Shown here piece after piece: positions 1 through 9,815 of a stretch of DNA of 64,000 nucleotides. Both the position numbers and the translations under genes were made by a program. Position 1 is the stretch's first letter, and each line of letters begins with the position of its first letter. Below the pieces are notes generated by a model that was not told the origin of the DNA, did no database searches, and saw nothing but the letters and a program-made list of their open reading frames with translations. The stretch comes from a bacterium. GTDB taxonomy: Bacteria; Planctomycetota; UBA1135; UBA2386. The DNA lies in NCBI GenBank assembly GCA_030432695.1, contig JAUILN010000020.1:124001-188000 (forward strand), read 5' to 3'.

Positions 1-468
1 CATGATCGCGTCGATCGCCGAGGTGCCGACCGAGTCGTCCTGCGACGAACGGAACAGCGCCAGGTTGCCGTCTTGCGCGTAGCACGGCGTGCCCTGGAAC
101 TGGAGATCGTCCGACATGCGTCCTGCGGCATGGATCATCAAGGCACCGCGCTGCGGGGACTCGGTCGAGTCCTGGTAGGGAGTCGCGCTCACGACTCCGG
201 CCATGGCCCGGTAGGCATTGATCCGGTGCAGCATGTCGGCCTTCATCTGCGCGTTCACGGTGCCCGGCTGGCACCCCGCAACGGCGCCGGTCCAGCCGTG
301 CTGGTCGTTGGTGCGGCTCGGCGCGAAGTGGTTCAGATAGAACGCGGTGACGGCTGCGCGGTCGGTCCGATCGACCGAGAGCTGGGCGCTGGCGGTGGTG
401 GCGCAGGCCAGGGCGGCCAGCAGCGCGATGGGGAGGGGGTGAAGAGTGGCTTGCGGCTGGGCGATCAT
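1..468 (-). CDS. Secreted CAP/SCP-like domain protein (3'-truncated by window edge)
   Basis: Not in the ORF track. Minus-strand reading from ATG at 468 gives MIAQPQATLHPLPIALLAALACATTASAQLSVDRTDRAAVTAFYLNHFAPSRTNDQHGW...MLHRINAYRAMAGVVSATPY...QRGALMIHAAGRMS, i.e. a signal peptide plus a CAP-like RINAYRAxAGV motif; open to the window edge. Confidence 0.7.
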   Translation of the reverse strand, partial: MIAQPQATLHPLPIALLAALACATTASAQLSVDRTDRAAVTAFYLNHFAPSRTNDQHGWTGAVAGCQPGTVNAQMKADMLHRINAYRAMAGVVSATPYQDSTESPQRGALMIHAAGRMSDDLQFQGTPCYAQDGNLALFRSSQDDSVGTSAIDAIM

Positions 469-766
469 CGGTCGGGTCTCGTTTCCTCGGTGTGTCGAGA
501 GATCCGATCCACTCCGACGCGGAGTCTCGGATCCACGTCGGGGTCGGCGCCGTCTCGCGATGTGACTCACGCGTCCGTCCTCAAAATTCGCGCGCCGGAT
601 TCCCGCGACGCCCATTGCTCCGGATCGAGCGTGACCGCGAAGTCCGGACGACGCCTGCTCGTCACGACCCTCGGCTCACGCGACCCGCGTAGACTCGAGC
701 GGGCATCCGCGGCCGGCGGTCCGGTCCGCGGCCGCGACATGTCCTCGTCCGAAAGAGAACGACTCG

Positions 767-3691
767 ATGGATAGCAAGGATCGGGAAGACGAACTGGATC
801 GGATCCGCGCCGCGCGGCAGGACGTCGCGGGGCCCGGCGTCACCCCCGCGGCGGCCACCCCACGTGGCGAGGGGGTCGGGACTCGGATCGATCGCTACGT
901 GCTCCTCGACAAGCTGGGCGAGGGCGGCATGGGCACCGTCTGGCGGGCGCTCCAGGAGGAGCCGGTGCGACGCGAGGTGGCCCTGAAGGTCATCAAGCTG
1001 GGCATGGACACCGACGAGGTGCTCCGGCGGTTCGAGATCGAACGTCAGGCCCTGGCGCAGATGGACCATCCGCACATCGCGCGGGTCCTGGACGGCGGCT
1101 CGACGCCCGGCGGCCGCCCGTTCTTCGTGATGGAGTTGGTCGAGGGTGAGCCCATCACCGAGTTCTGCGACCGGTTGGGACTGTCGATCCCCGACCGTCT
1201 CGAGCTGTTCGCGAAGGTGTGCGGCGCGATCCAGCACGCGCACCAGAAGGGCGTCATCCACCGCGACGTGAAGCCCTCCAACGTCCTCGCCTCGCTGCAG
1301 GACGGCGTGCCGGTGCCCAAGGTCATCGACTTCGGCGTGGCCAAGGCGACGCAGGACGAGGTCGACCAACGGACCATTCTCACCGCGGCGGGCGGGATCC
1401 TCGGCACGCCGGACTACATGGCGCCGGAACAGGCCGAGCCGACGAGTGCCGGTGTCGATACCCGCGCCGATGTCTACTCGCTGGGCGTGCTGCTGTACGA
1501 GATGCTCGTCGGTCGTCCGCCGTTCGACGTCCGTGAACTGCTGCAGCGCGGGTATCAGGCAGTGCTCCGGGCGATCCGCGAAGAGACGCCGGTGCGCCCC
1601 TCCGCGAAGGCGTCGTCGCTGAGCGGGGAGGAGTCCTCGCTGGTGGCGCAGCAACGCGACGTCCGCCGCGAGCGACTCACCTCCACCCTGCGCGGCGATC
1701 TCGACTGGATCGTCATGAAGGCGCTCGAGAAGGACCGCGAACGGCGCTACGGCTCGGCCGCCGAGTTCGCCGACGACGTGGGGCGCTACCTGCGCGGCGA
1801 AGCCGTCCTGGCGACACCGCCGAGCGCCACCTACCTGCTGCGCAAGCTGGTGTCGCGCAACCGCGGACTGTTCACCGCGATCGCCGGGATGTTCGTCCTG
1901 CTGACGCTCGGCGTCGCGGGGACGACCTGGGGCTGGTACCAGAGCGAGGAGGCCCGGGAATCGGCGGCTCGTTCGGAGGACAAGGCGCTTCGCGAACTGA
2001 GCCGCGCCAACGAGGTCAAGGGCGTGATCTCGCGCATGCTGTACTCCGTCCGGGTCGACCATCAGAGCGGTGAAGACACCGCGTTGATGAAGCGCCTGAT
2101 CGACGAGACCGCGGCGGAGGTCCGCTCCGGCGATATCGAAGACGAGGCCGTCGCAGCCGAGCTGAACGCGATCCTCGGTGCCGCCTACGCCGGCATGGAT
2201 CATGTCGAGCTGGCGATCGGCCACTACGAGGAGAGCGTCGCTCACGGAGAGCGGAGTGGCATGTCCACGACCGACCAGGCGATCCGTGTCGCGCTCTCCC
2301 TCGGTGCCGCCTACTGCATCGGCGGACGCTACGACGCGGGCGAGGCGCTGATCCTGCAGACCCTGGCCCGTGCCGAGCGGGAGTTCGGTGAGGAATCGAT
2401 CCAGGCCTGGCGCGCTCGCCACTACCTCGCGGTGGCCCGCGTGGACGTGGGACGCATCGCCGAGGGCGAGGAAGATCTGGCGCGCAGTTGCGACGCCATG
2501 CTCGAACTGCTGGGGCCAGACGACCGGGAAGTGATCGAAGCGGCGAAGACCGTGGCGCAGATGCGTATCCGTCAGGGCAGATACGAGGAGGCGCTCCAGG
2601 CGTATCGGCGGGTCAGCGCGGGATACGAGGCGATCCTCGGCGCGGAACACGTCCGCACGATCAGTGCGAAGAACGGGATCGTCTCGTGTCTGCTGTCGCT
2701 GCGGCGGATCGACGAGGCCGAGGAGCTCGCGCGCGCCCTGCAGGAGATCGTCGAGCGCAAGCTGGATCCCGACACGTCGGTGAGCCTCGAGGTCCGCGGC
2801 AAGTTGATCGACGTGCTTCTGTCGGCTGGCGATCACAAGTTGCCGGAGGCCGAGGCCCTGGCGCAGGAGATGCTCGACATCACCACCGCCAGCTTCGGTG
2901 AGAACGACCCGATCCGACTGCGTCGTCTGTATGCCCTCGCCGACGTCGCGCAGCGCCGCCGCGACTTCCGCCGTGCCGACCAGCTGTTCGCCGAGCTCCT
3001 GCCGAAGGCTCGCGAGTTCCTGCCGGAGCGGAACCGGAACCTGCTTGGCCAGATGCTGAACCTCGCCGGGATGGTCAAGCAGTTCGTGAATCAGCGGGAG
3101 GACGCGGCGCAGCTCCTCGGGGAAGCCCTCGTCATCCAGGAGGAGACCCAAGGCCTCGAGCACTCGGACACGCTCGGCACGATGACGAATCTCGGCGGGC
3201 TTCACCTCGGCCTGGGAGATGCGGAGAAGGCCGAAGCGATCCTCACGCGGGCCCTCGAGATCGAGCGCCGCGCGCTCGGGGAGCGGCACCGGTTCACGCG
3301 GAACGCGATGACCGTGCTCGTCGACGCGCACCTGGCGCAGGGCGACCGCGACGCGGCGCGCGCGCAGCAGGCGGAGCTCCTCGAACTCGAGGTCCGCTTC
3401 GCCGAGGAGCCGGGTGCGGCGGCGGAGCAGGTGCACCGCGCGGTCTACAACCTGCTGTCCGGACCGATCCCCGAGCTGTTGGACCCGGACCGCGCCGTAG
3501 AGCTCTGCCAGGCCGCCGCCGAGCGCACCGAGCGAAAGGACCCGCAGATCCTGATGATGCTGGCCTCGTCGTACGAGCGGGCGGGCCAGCTCGCGAGCGC
3601 GATCACCGCGTTCGAGGAGACGGCGGCGCTGCTTCCCGAAGGGTCTCCGCCGCGCGCGCAGGTCGAGGCGAAGTTGCGCTCGATGCGTTGA
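767..3691 (+). CDS. Serine/threonine protein kinase with C-terminal TPR repeats
   Basis: Kinase motifs GEGGMGTVWRA, HRDVKPSNVL, DFGVAKA, GTPDYMAPEQA; TM segment LFTAIAGMFVLLTLGVAGTTWGW; tetratricopeptide-like C-terminal half. Confidence 0.93.
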   Translation: MDSKDREDELDRIRAARQDVAGPGVTPAAATPRGEGVGTRIDRYVLLDKLGEGGMGTVWRALQEEPVRREVALKVIKLGMDTDEVLRRFEIERQALAQMDHPHIARVLDGGSTPGGRPFFVMELVEGEPITEFCDRLGLSIPDRLELFAKVCGAIQHAHQKGVIHRDVKPSNVLASLQDGVPVPKVIDFGVAKATQDEVDQRTILTAAGGILGTPDYMAPEQAEPTSAGVDTRADVYSLGVLLYEMLVGRPPFDVRELLQRGYQAVLRAIREETPVRPSAKASSLSGEESSLVAQQRDVRRERLTSTLRGDLDWIVMKALEKDRERRYGSAAEFADDVGRYLRGEAVLATPPSATYLLRKLVSRNRGLFTAIAGMFVLLTLGVAGTTWGWYQSEEARESAARSEDKALRELSRANEVKGVISRMLYSVRVDHQSGEDTALMKRLIDETAAEVRSGDIEDEAVAAELNAILGAAYAGMDHVELAIGHYEESVAHGERSGMSTTDQAIRVALSLGAAYCIGGRYDAGEALILQTLARAEREFGEESIQAWRARHYLAVARVDVGRIAEGEEDLARSCDAMLELLGPDDREVIEAAKTVAQMRIRQGRYEEALQAYRRVSAGYEAILGAEHVRTISAKNGIVSCLLSLRRIDEAEELARALQEIVERKLDPDTSVSLEVRGKLIDVLLSAGDHKLPEAEALAQEMLDITTASFGENDPIRLRRLYALADVAQRRRDFRRADQLFAELLPKAREFLPERNRNLLGQMLNLAGMVKQFVNQREDAAQLLGEALVIQEETQGLEHSDTLGTMTNLGGLHLGLGDAEKAEAILTRALEIERRALGERHRFTRNAMTVLVDAHLAQGDRDAARAQQAELLELEVRFAEEPGAAAEQVHRAVYNLLSGPIPELLDPDRAVELCQAAAERTERKDPQILMMLASSYERAGQLASAITAFEETAALLPEGSPPRAQVEAKLRSMR

Positions 3692-3714
3692 CGAGAGGGA
3701 CGGCCTTCGGGTCG

Positions 3715-4338
3715 CTACGCGAGTGGTCGAGCGCCGTGGATACGCGGCCGGTCCGTGGCTCGGAGCGCGTCCACGACCCGATCACGCACCCACTCCGCCT
3801 CGGCCGCGCGGTCGAGGTCGGGGAACAGCCGCCGCACCCTGCCGTCGCGGGTCCTCGCGACCACGCGGTGGATGTGGGTCTCGCCACTGCGCTGGGCGGC
3901 GTGGACGAGGTGGCGCGCCTCGACCGAAGCGACGTCGTCGCGCGGCAGTCGGGCCGAGCCCGGGAGTGGCAGCGGGCGGTAACGCAGGGCGACATCGTGC
4001 CGACCGACGGACAGCTCCGCCGTGTCGAGCATCTGCGCGAGGGAGCGCCAGGTCACCACCGCCGCGACCAGGCCGAGGATCGCCGGCACCGCCACCAGGC
4101 TCTGGAGCCCGTCGTCCGGGTCGGCCTGGGCGATCAGCCAGGTCGATACGCCGAACACGATCCAGACGAGTGCGGGCACCAAGGTGACCCCGAGGTCGCG
4201 GGGCGATCCCATCCGCGTCGCGATCAGCGTGCTCCCGTCCGGCGACCGCGTGACGCGGAAGCCCGGAGGCGTTCGCGGTACGTCGACCTGCCGGTCGTGC
4301 GCGGGGGCACTCAGGGTCGCTGTCGGTTCGTCGGTCAT
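3715..4338 (-). CDS. Hypothetical membrane protein
   Basis: 207-aa ORF with two hydrophobic segments (LGVTLVPALVWIVFGVSTWLIAQ, LVAVPAILGLVAAVVTW); downstream of the GH3 gene on the same strand. Confidence 0.7.
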   Translation of the reverse strand: MTDEPTATLSAPAHDRQVDVPRTPPGFRVTRSPDGSTLIATRMGSPRDLGVTLVPALVWIVFGVSTWLIAQADPDDGLQSLVAVPAILGLVAAVVTWRSLAQMLDTAELSVGRHDVALRYRPLPLPGSARLPRDDVASVEARHLVHAAQRSGETHIHRVVARTRDGRVRRLFPDLDRAAEAEWVRDRVVDALRATDRPRIHGARPLA

Positions 4339-4393
4339 GGCGGGCTCCGGTCTCCCAGACCTCGGCGGCCCGCCGCGACCGACTGGAGTCCGA

Positions 4394-5914
4394 TCAGGTG
4401 CGGCCCTGCAGGAACGCCACCAGATCCCGCTCCAGCTCGGGGTTCAGCACCCGCGGGACCTTGTTCTGGCCGCCGAACTTGCCGCGCGCGCGCATCCAGT
4501 CGTAGAAGGTCCCCTCGGCGAGCGGTTCGACCACCGGTGCGCGCAGGCCGTAGCTCCGGTGGGTGCCGTAGTCCTCGTTGCCCGCCTGGAGCGTGGCGTC
4601 GAGGACCTCGGCGAAGCGGGCCAGGTCGTCGGGGCGCTTCGCGAACTCGATGCGGTGGATGTGGCCGCCGTCGGCGTGCTCGGCGTCGGGGAACACCGCG
4701 GCCGAGGCATACTCGACCACCACCGCACCGGTCGCCTCCGACGCCGCGACGACCGCGCGGTCGAGTTCGCCACCGCTGATGTGCTCGCCGAAGGCGTTGA
4801 GGGTGTGCGTGACGCGGCCGGCGAAGACCATCCGCAGCGGGTCCTTCGAGGTGAAGCGGATCAGGTCGCCGACCTGGTACGAGAAGATCCCCGAGTCGGT
4901 GGTCAGCAGCACCGCGTAGTCGACGCCGGTCTCGACCTCGGCGAGCGGCACGCGGCGCGGGTTCTCGCTGCCGAGCTCGTCGTGCGGCACGCATTCGAAG
5001 AACACGCCCTGGTCGCTGAGCAGCAGCATGCCGGGGTCGGTGACGGTGTCCTGCACCGCCAGCATGCCGCCCTCCGAGGCGCTGTAGGTGTCGACGCAGC
5101 GGACCCGGTCGTCGCCGACCAGCTCCAGGAAGCGGTCGCGGTACGGCGCGAACGCCACGCCGCCGTGGACGAACAGCGCCAGGTTCGGCCAGACCTCGCG
5201 GAGCGTCGAGACCTTGCGGCCGCGGCGCTGCGCCTCGGCCAACACGTGCTCACCGAACAGCACGATCCAGCTCGGCACGCCGGAGAGCATCCGCACGTCG
5301 GCGTCGACGGTCTCCTTCGCGGCGACCTCGATCTTGCGCTCCCAGTTGCCCAGCGCGCGGGTCTCGGGCGAGGGCACGTGCCAGCGGCCGATCAGCTTCG
5401 GCACGTGCAGGGCCATGATCCCGGTGTTGTCGCCGATGAAGACCTCGCCGTGCTCGCGGAGCTGGGTGCAGCCGCCGAGGAACACCAGCTTGCCGCCGAA
5501 CACCTGCCGCGGGTCCTCGGCCAGGAACGGCACCATCGAATCGAAGCCGCCCTGCTTGTTGCCGCGGATGGTCTCGGCCGACACCGGCATGAACTTCTCG
5601 CCGGCGGTGGTGCCCGAGGTGATCGCCCAGTAGCGGATCAGGCCCGGCCAGCACACGTCGCGCTCGCCGGCGCGGGCGCGGTCCCACCAGGTCGCGGCCT
5701 GGGCGTAGTCGTGGATCGGCACGCGCGCCTGGTAGTCGGCGAGGGTGCGGATGCCGGCGAAGTCGTGGGCCTTGCCGAAGGCGGTGTCGCGGGCGCGGGC
5801 GACGATGCGCATGAGCTCGGCGTGCTGTGCGGCACGCGGGTCGCGCGCCAGCGCACGCAGACGGCGGAAGCGGCGGCGCGCCAGCAGGCGGGCGACTCCT
5901 CCGATCAGGCTCAC
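4394..5914 (-). CDS. GH3 (auxin-responsive promoter) family acyl-adenylase/transferase-like protein
   Basis: VSLIGGVARLLARRRFRRL...DTAFGKAHDFAGI...YWAITSGTTAGEKFMPVS...YSASEGGMLAVQD...FSYQVGDLIRFTS...AGRVTHTLNAFGEHISGGELD; GTG start overlaps the upstream stop (GTGA). Confidence 0.88.
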   Translation of the reverse strand: MSLIGGVARLLARRRFRRLRALARDPRAAQHAELMRIVARARDTAFGKAHDFAGIRTLADYQARVPIHDYAQAATWWDRARAGERDVCWPGLIRYWAITSGTTAGEKFMPVSAETIRGNKQGGFDSMVPFLAEDPRQVFGGKLVFLGGCTQLREHGEVFIGDNTGIMALHVPKLIGRWHVPSPETRALGNWERKIEVAAKETVDADVRMLSGVPSWIVLFGEHVLAEAQRRGRKVSTLREVWPNLALFVHGGVAFAPYRDRFLELVGDDRVRCVDTYSASEGGMLAVQDTVTDPGMLLLSDQGVFFECVPHDELGSENPRRVPLAEVETGVDYAVLLTTDSGIFSYQVGDLIRFTSKDPLRMVFAGRVTHTLNAFGEHISGGELDRAVVAASEATGAVVVEYASAAVFPDAEHADGGHIHRIEFAKRPDDLARFAEVLDATLQAGNEDYGTHRSYGLRAPVVEPLAEGTFYDWMRARGKFGGQNKVPRVLNPELERDLVAFLQGRT

Positions 5915-7482
5915 GGCCGCACCTCCGCCGCGTCGGCCTGACGCAGCGACTTGCCGGCCTGGCGGGCCTCCCAGGCCGGGCCTTCGTCGATCGTCTCGGG
6001 CATCGTCAGTCCGCCGATCTTCTCCACCGCGAGGTCGGCCATCGCCATGATCGAGATCATCGGGTTCACCTCGATGCTGTGCGGGAACACGCTGGCGTCG
6101 ACCACGAACAGGTTGTCGAAGCCGTAGAGCCGGAAGTCGGGGTCGACCACGTCGCGGCCTGGATCGGTGCCCGCGCAGGCGCCGCCCTGCGGATGCGACG
6201 AGCCGAAGCCAGTCAGGCTCTTCTGGTCGACGATGCGGTTGCGGATCTCCGGGAGCTGGTCCTCGCTCTCGATCTCCACGTAGTCGGAGAACGGTGGCAT
6301 CACCTTCTTGGCGCCCGAGGCCAGGAACACCCGCGCCAGGAGTTCGAAGCCGCGGCGGAACTTCTCGAGGTCCTCTTCCCTGATCTTGAAGTCGATGTCC
6401 GCGCAGTTGAACAGCGGCTTCAGGAGGCGGTGGCCGAGGCTCAGGAACACCCGGCCATTGTTGGAGGTCGGCACCAGTACGCCGGCGGACGTCCGGTACG
6501 GGTAGCGCCCCATGTTGTCGTGGTGGCGGTCGTACCAGCCCGGCATGGTCAGCGCGAAGGAGGCCGGTGGGTTGTGGATCTGCTCGATCCCGAAGCCCTC
6601 CTCGAAGTGGTGCACGCACATCTGGTCGCCGTCGAAGCCCCAGACGGGCTCCTCGTACTCGGCGAAGCAGATCGCACCGCAGTTGAACGAGGTGCGGTAG
6701 CCGACCCGGTCGGTGGCGATCTTGTTGCGCAGCAGCAGCTCGGGCGTGTTGATCGCGCCGCCGCTGAGCACGAACCTCTCGGCGAAGATCCGGAAGGTCG
6801 AGCCGTCGCTGAGGTCGCGGCAGACCAGCGCCTTGACGTGCTGCTGGCCGTCCTTGCCCTTCTGTCGCTCGATGCGCACCGCCTCGGTGCGGGTCAGGAT
6901 CTCGCAGCCGCGGTCCCTGGCCATCGGCGACCAGGTGGTCGACGCGTCCATCTTGCGGCCGTACATGCAGCCGACGTTGCAGTAGCCGCAGCCGATGCAG
7001 TGCAGCATCGACTTGCGGAACTGGCCGGGCGTGAGGCCGAGCTTGCGCATGCCGTTCGCGATCACGCCGGTCGCCGGATTGTGGACCCGCTCGTCGAGCG
7101 TGGTGACGTTCATCACCGACTCGACCCGGCCGTAGGCCTCCTCCATCCGCTCGGCGGGCAGCTCGAAGCCGTGCTTGCCGAACGAGCGGCGCACGTGCTC
7201 GGGCATGCGGAAGCACACCGCATTGGTCAGCACCGTGGAGCCGCCGACGCATTGCCCCTGCAGCAGGAACATGTCGGCCTCGGTGTTGGTCTGCGAGCCA
7301 CCATCCTTGTAGATGGTCGAGATCATCTCGAGCTCGTCGTGACTCATGTCCTCGGGGCGCACCCAGGCACCCCGCTCGAGCATCACGACCTGCTCCCCGG
7401 CCCGCGCCAGGTGGAAGGCGACCACCGAGCCGCCGGCGCCGCTGCCGACCACGACGAAGCGGGTGTGGATGTCGGGTCTCAT
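5911..7482 (-). CDS. GMC family FAD-dependent oxidoreductase
   Basis: MRPDIHTRFVVVGSGAGGSVVAFHLARAGEQVVMLERG (FAD-binding), CIGCGYCNVGCMYGRK cysteine motif, C-terminal DPDFRLYGFDNLFVVDASVFPHSIEVNPMISIMAMA; ATGA overlap with upstream gene. Confidence 0.92.
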   Translation of the reverse strand: MRPDIHTRFVVVGSGAGGSVVAFHLARAGEQVVMLERGAWVRPEDMSHDELEMISTIYKDGGSQTNTEADMFLLQGQCVGGSTVLTNAVCFRMPEHVRRSFGKHGFELPAERMEEAYGRVESVMNVTTLDERVHNPATGVIANGMRKLGLTPGQFRKSMLHCIGCGYCNVGCMYGRKMDASTTWSPMARDRGCEILTRTEAVRIERQKGKDGQQHVKALVCRDLSDGSTFRIFAERFVLSGGAINTPELLLRNKIATDRVGYRTSFNCGAICFAEYEEPVWGFDGDQMCVHHFEEGFGIEQIHNPPASFALTMPGWYDRHHDNMGRYPYRTSAGVLVPTSNNGRVFLSLGHRLLKPLFNCADIDFKIREEDLEKFRRGFELLARVFLASGAKKVMPPFSDYVEIESEDQLPEIRNRIVDQKSLTGFGSSHPQGGACAGTDPGRDVVDPDFRLYGFDNLFVVDASVFPHSIEVNPMISIMAMADLAVEKIGGLTMPETIDEGPAWEARQAGKSLRQADAAEVRP

Positions 7483-8078
7483 GAGCTCGCGCTCTCCTGC
7501 CGCGCCGCGAGTTCGGCCCGCAGCGCCTTGCGCTGGCCCATCGGCCGGAAGCCGGTCGCCGCCTCGTTCTCGGGCAGCGAGTAGTAGGCCAGGCGGAAGG
7601 CCTGGCGGCCGAGGCTGGTGATGCCGAACAGACCGCGGGTCGTCGCCATGTGGCGGTCGACGAAGTCGACGCGCGCCTCGTGGCTCATCCAGCGGAACGG
7701 CGGACGGAGCGTGAGCAGGGGCAGGATCTCCAGCGCCACGAACACCCCGAGCACCCGCCACATCCGCCACAAGGGCATCGAGCCGATGTAGCGGTCGACG
7801 CGGCGCGCGACCTCGACCCAACCGGCCCGGGGTTCGGGGCCGCGGACCAACACCGGCGAGGCGAGCGTGACGGTGCGGACCTGGAACGGGATCAGCACCT
7901 TGAACTCCGAACGCTTCAGCGCGCGGATCTGCAGCCACAGCCAGGTGCCCCACAGCGGCGAAAGCAACAGCAGGAAGGGCGCGGCCAACACCCCGACCAC
8001 CAGCAGCAGCGCGAGCCAGGTGTTGAGCGAGACGTTGCGCGGTGGGCGGGGCGTGCGCGGTGACCGGTCGTCCGGCAT
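7479..8078 (-). CDS. Small membrane-anchored protein upstream of the GMC oxidoreductase (hypothetical)
   Basis: 199 aa from MPDDRSPRTPRPPRNVSLNTWLALLLVVGVLAAPFLLLLSPLWGTWLWLQI to AARQESASS; ATGA overlaps with both neighbours. Confidence 0.75.
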   Translation of the reverse strand: MPDDRSPRTPRPPRNVSLNTWLALLLVVGVLAAPFLLLLSPLWGTWLWLQIRALKRSEFKVLIPFQVRTVTLASPVLVRGPEPRAGWVEVARRVDRYIGSMPLWRMWRVLGVFVALEILPLLTLRPPFRWMSHEARVDFVDRHMATTRGLFGITSLGRQAFRLAYYSLPENEAATGFRPMGQRKALRAELAARQESASS

Positions 8079-8656
8079 CAGGCCGTTCCGCAGTAGACGA
8101 AGGCCGGTGGCACGTTCCAGAACACCGGCCGGCTCAGCTCGAACGACTGGAACAGCGACTTCATCTGGCGGCGCAGCGCGGTCGCGCCGGGCGACACGTA
8201 GTAGTGCACGTAGCTGAACTGCCGGAACACCCCGCCCGGCGCCAGTGCCGCATTGGTCTCGGCGACGATGCGGTCGCGGACCTCGGCGGGCATCGCGGCG
8301 AGCGGCAGCCCCGAGACGATCGCCTTCGGCGCCTTCAGCCGGTGTTCGGCCAGGTGCCTCGCGACGTCCTCGGCCGAGCCCTCGACGAAGGTCAGGTTCG
8401 GATAGTCGGCGCGCAGGGTCTCGAGGAACGCCGGGTTGCGCTCGATGCCGAGGTAGTTGACCCCCTGCTGCGTGAGCTCGGCCAGCAGCCGGGTGAAGGA
8501 ACCCGTGCCCGGCCCGTACTCCACCACCGTGTCGCCGGCCACGAACTCGACGCCGTCGATCATCATCCGGGCCAGCGCGCGCGAACTCGGCGCGACGGCC
8601 GCGACGCCCGCGGGGTTCTTGATGAACTCGCTGAGGAAGAACAGGGTTCTGGCCAT
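8078..8656 (-). CDS. SAM-dependent methyltransferase (phospholipid N-methyltransferase / rRNA adenine dimethylase-like fold)
   Basis: MARTLFFLSEFIKNPAGVAAVAPSSRALARMMI...VVEYGPGTGSFTRLLAE...GIERNPAFLETLRADYPNLTFVEGSAEDV. Confidence 0.85.
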   Translation of the reverse strand: MARTLFFLSEFIKNPAGVAAVAPSSRALARMMIDGVEFVAGDTVVEYGPGTGSFTRLLAELTQQGVNYLGIERNPAFLETLRADYPNLTFVEGSAEDVARHLAEHRLKAPKAIVSGLPLAAMPAEVRDRIVAETNAALAPGGVFRQFSYVHYYVSPGATALRRQMKSLFQSFELSRPVFWNVPPAFVYCGTA

Positions 8657-8860
8657 GGCTTCGTCGGGTCGGAGGGCCGTGGTCGGGCGGGCTCCCGGCC
8701 GGTTGATCCGCTCGCTCGGACGCGTGTTTACTGCAAGGCTCCGCCGATGGGGAGCGAGGAACCGCCGCGGTTGCGCACGGCGGAGCGCCTTGGAGGCGGA
8801 GGGGCTCCGACAACGGGTGCTGGGGCGAGGATTTCCGGAGGGTCTCGCCTTCTCGGCAGC

Positions 8861-9778
8861 TCAGGCGCAGTCGGACGCGATCCGGATGGAATGGTCCGCG
8901 TTCGCATAGAACGTCGCCTGTCCCATGTCCCCGATCATCAGAGCTCGATCTTTGCGGTAGATGCTGTTCGGAGCGTCGAAGAGCGCCTTCAAGGGCCATT
9001 CCTGGTCGATCTCGGCTCCTTCCAGCCGACTCTTCATCGGTGCTTCATGGTCCGTCCAAGGCCACCGTACTCCGCCGCATGCCTGTAGCGAGACGAGCTG
9101 GCAGAGATGGCCGGGCTCGATCATCTCGACGTCGAGCTGAAGGCTGAACGGGATCCCGCCCACCTTGGTCGCCGCGAGCACACAGACCTCCTCGATCCAC
9201 TCGTCGTCGTCGTGGCCGGGCTCGAAGAGGTAGTCGCAGGTTCGGTAGCGCGCGCCCCAGGCTCGCACGAACTCGAACGGGTGGCTCGGCTCGGGCATCT
9301 CGTCGGCGGTGATGGTCTCGGAGGCGTCGGCGGAGACCCACCGACAGCCGACCGACCCGGGTTCGTTCAGCAGCAGCGAGCCCTCGTCGGCAACGAAGAC
9401 CAGCAGGATGTCTCCGGGTAGTTCACCGACCAGGTCGCGGCTGTCCCGGAAGTCGAACTGGCAGAGAAACGTCGGTACGACGCCGTCCAGGTCGGGCCAG
9501 TCGACGCCACGCGGCAGCCAGGGCACGCCGCCGATCCGCGTGATCCGCGGATCTGGTGCGGGACCGATGCCCCACAGGAACAGGTCACACGGCCGGCGTT
9601 CGTAGCGCTCCATCGGCAGCGTGCGACGCGCCCTTTCCGCCGCTGCCAGCCTTGCCGCGCTGGTCAGGTTGAGCCCCGGCCCGGTCCGGTCCGTCGCGAA
9701 CTCTGCCAGCAACGCATCGCGGTCGATCGTCGGATGGAAGCCGGGCCCGTCGGTGCGGACGAAGGGTGCGAGCGCCAT
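8861..9778 (-). CDS. DUF1963 (YwqG-like) protein
   Basis: RIGGVPWLPRGVDWPDLDGVVPTFLCQFDFRDSRDLVGELPGDILLVFVADEG motif typical of the YwqG/DUF1963 family. Confidence 0.7.
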   Translation of the reverse strand: MALAPFVRTDGPGFHPTIDRDALLAEFATDRTGPGLNLTSAARLAAAERARRTLPMERYERRPCDLFLWGIGPAPDPRITRIGGVPWLPRGVDWPDLDGVVPTFLCQFDFRDSRDLVGELPGDILLVFVADEGSLLLNEPGSVGCRWVSADASETITADEMPEPSHPFEFVRAWGARYRTCDYLFEPGHDDDEWIEEVCVLAATKVGGIPFSLQLDVEMIEPGHLCQLVSLQACGGVRWPWTDHEAPMKSRLEGAEIDQEWPLKALFDAPNSIYRKDRALMIGDMGQATFYANADHSIRIASDCA

Positions 9779-9815
9779 GGCGCCAGCCTACTCGCACCTC
9801 CGAGCTGTCGCCGAC

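Noticed and set aside
662-3436. 924-aa minus-strand ORF
   Set aside because: Exact antisense of the TPR kinase; GC-rich shadow ORF.
4022-7584. Long plus-strand ORFs (639 aa, 585 aa)
   Set aside because: Antisense to the GH3/GMC operon, no domains.
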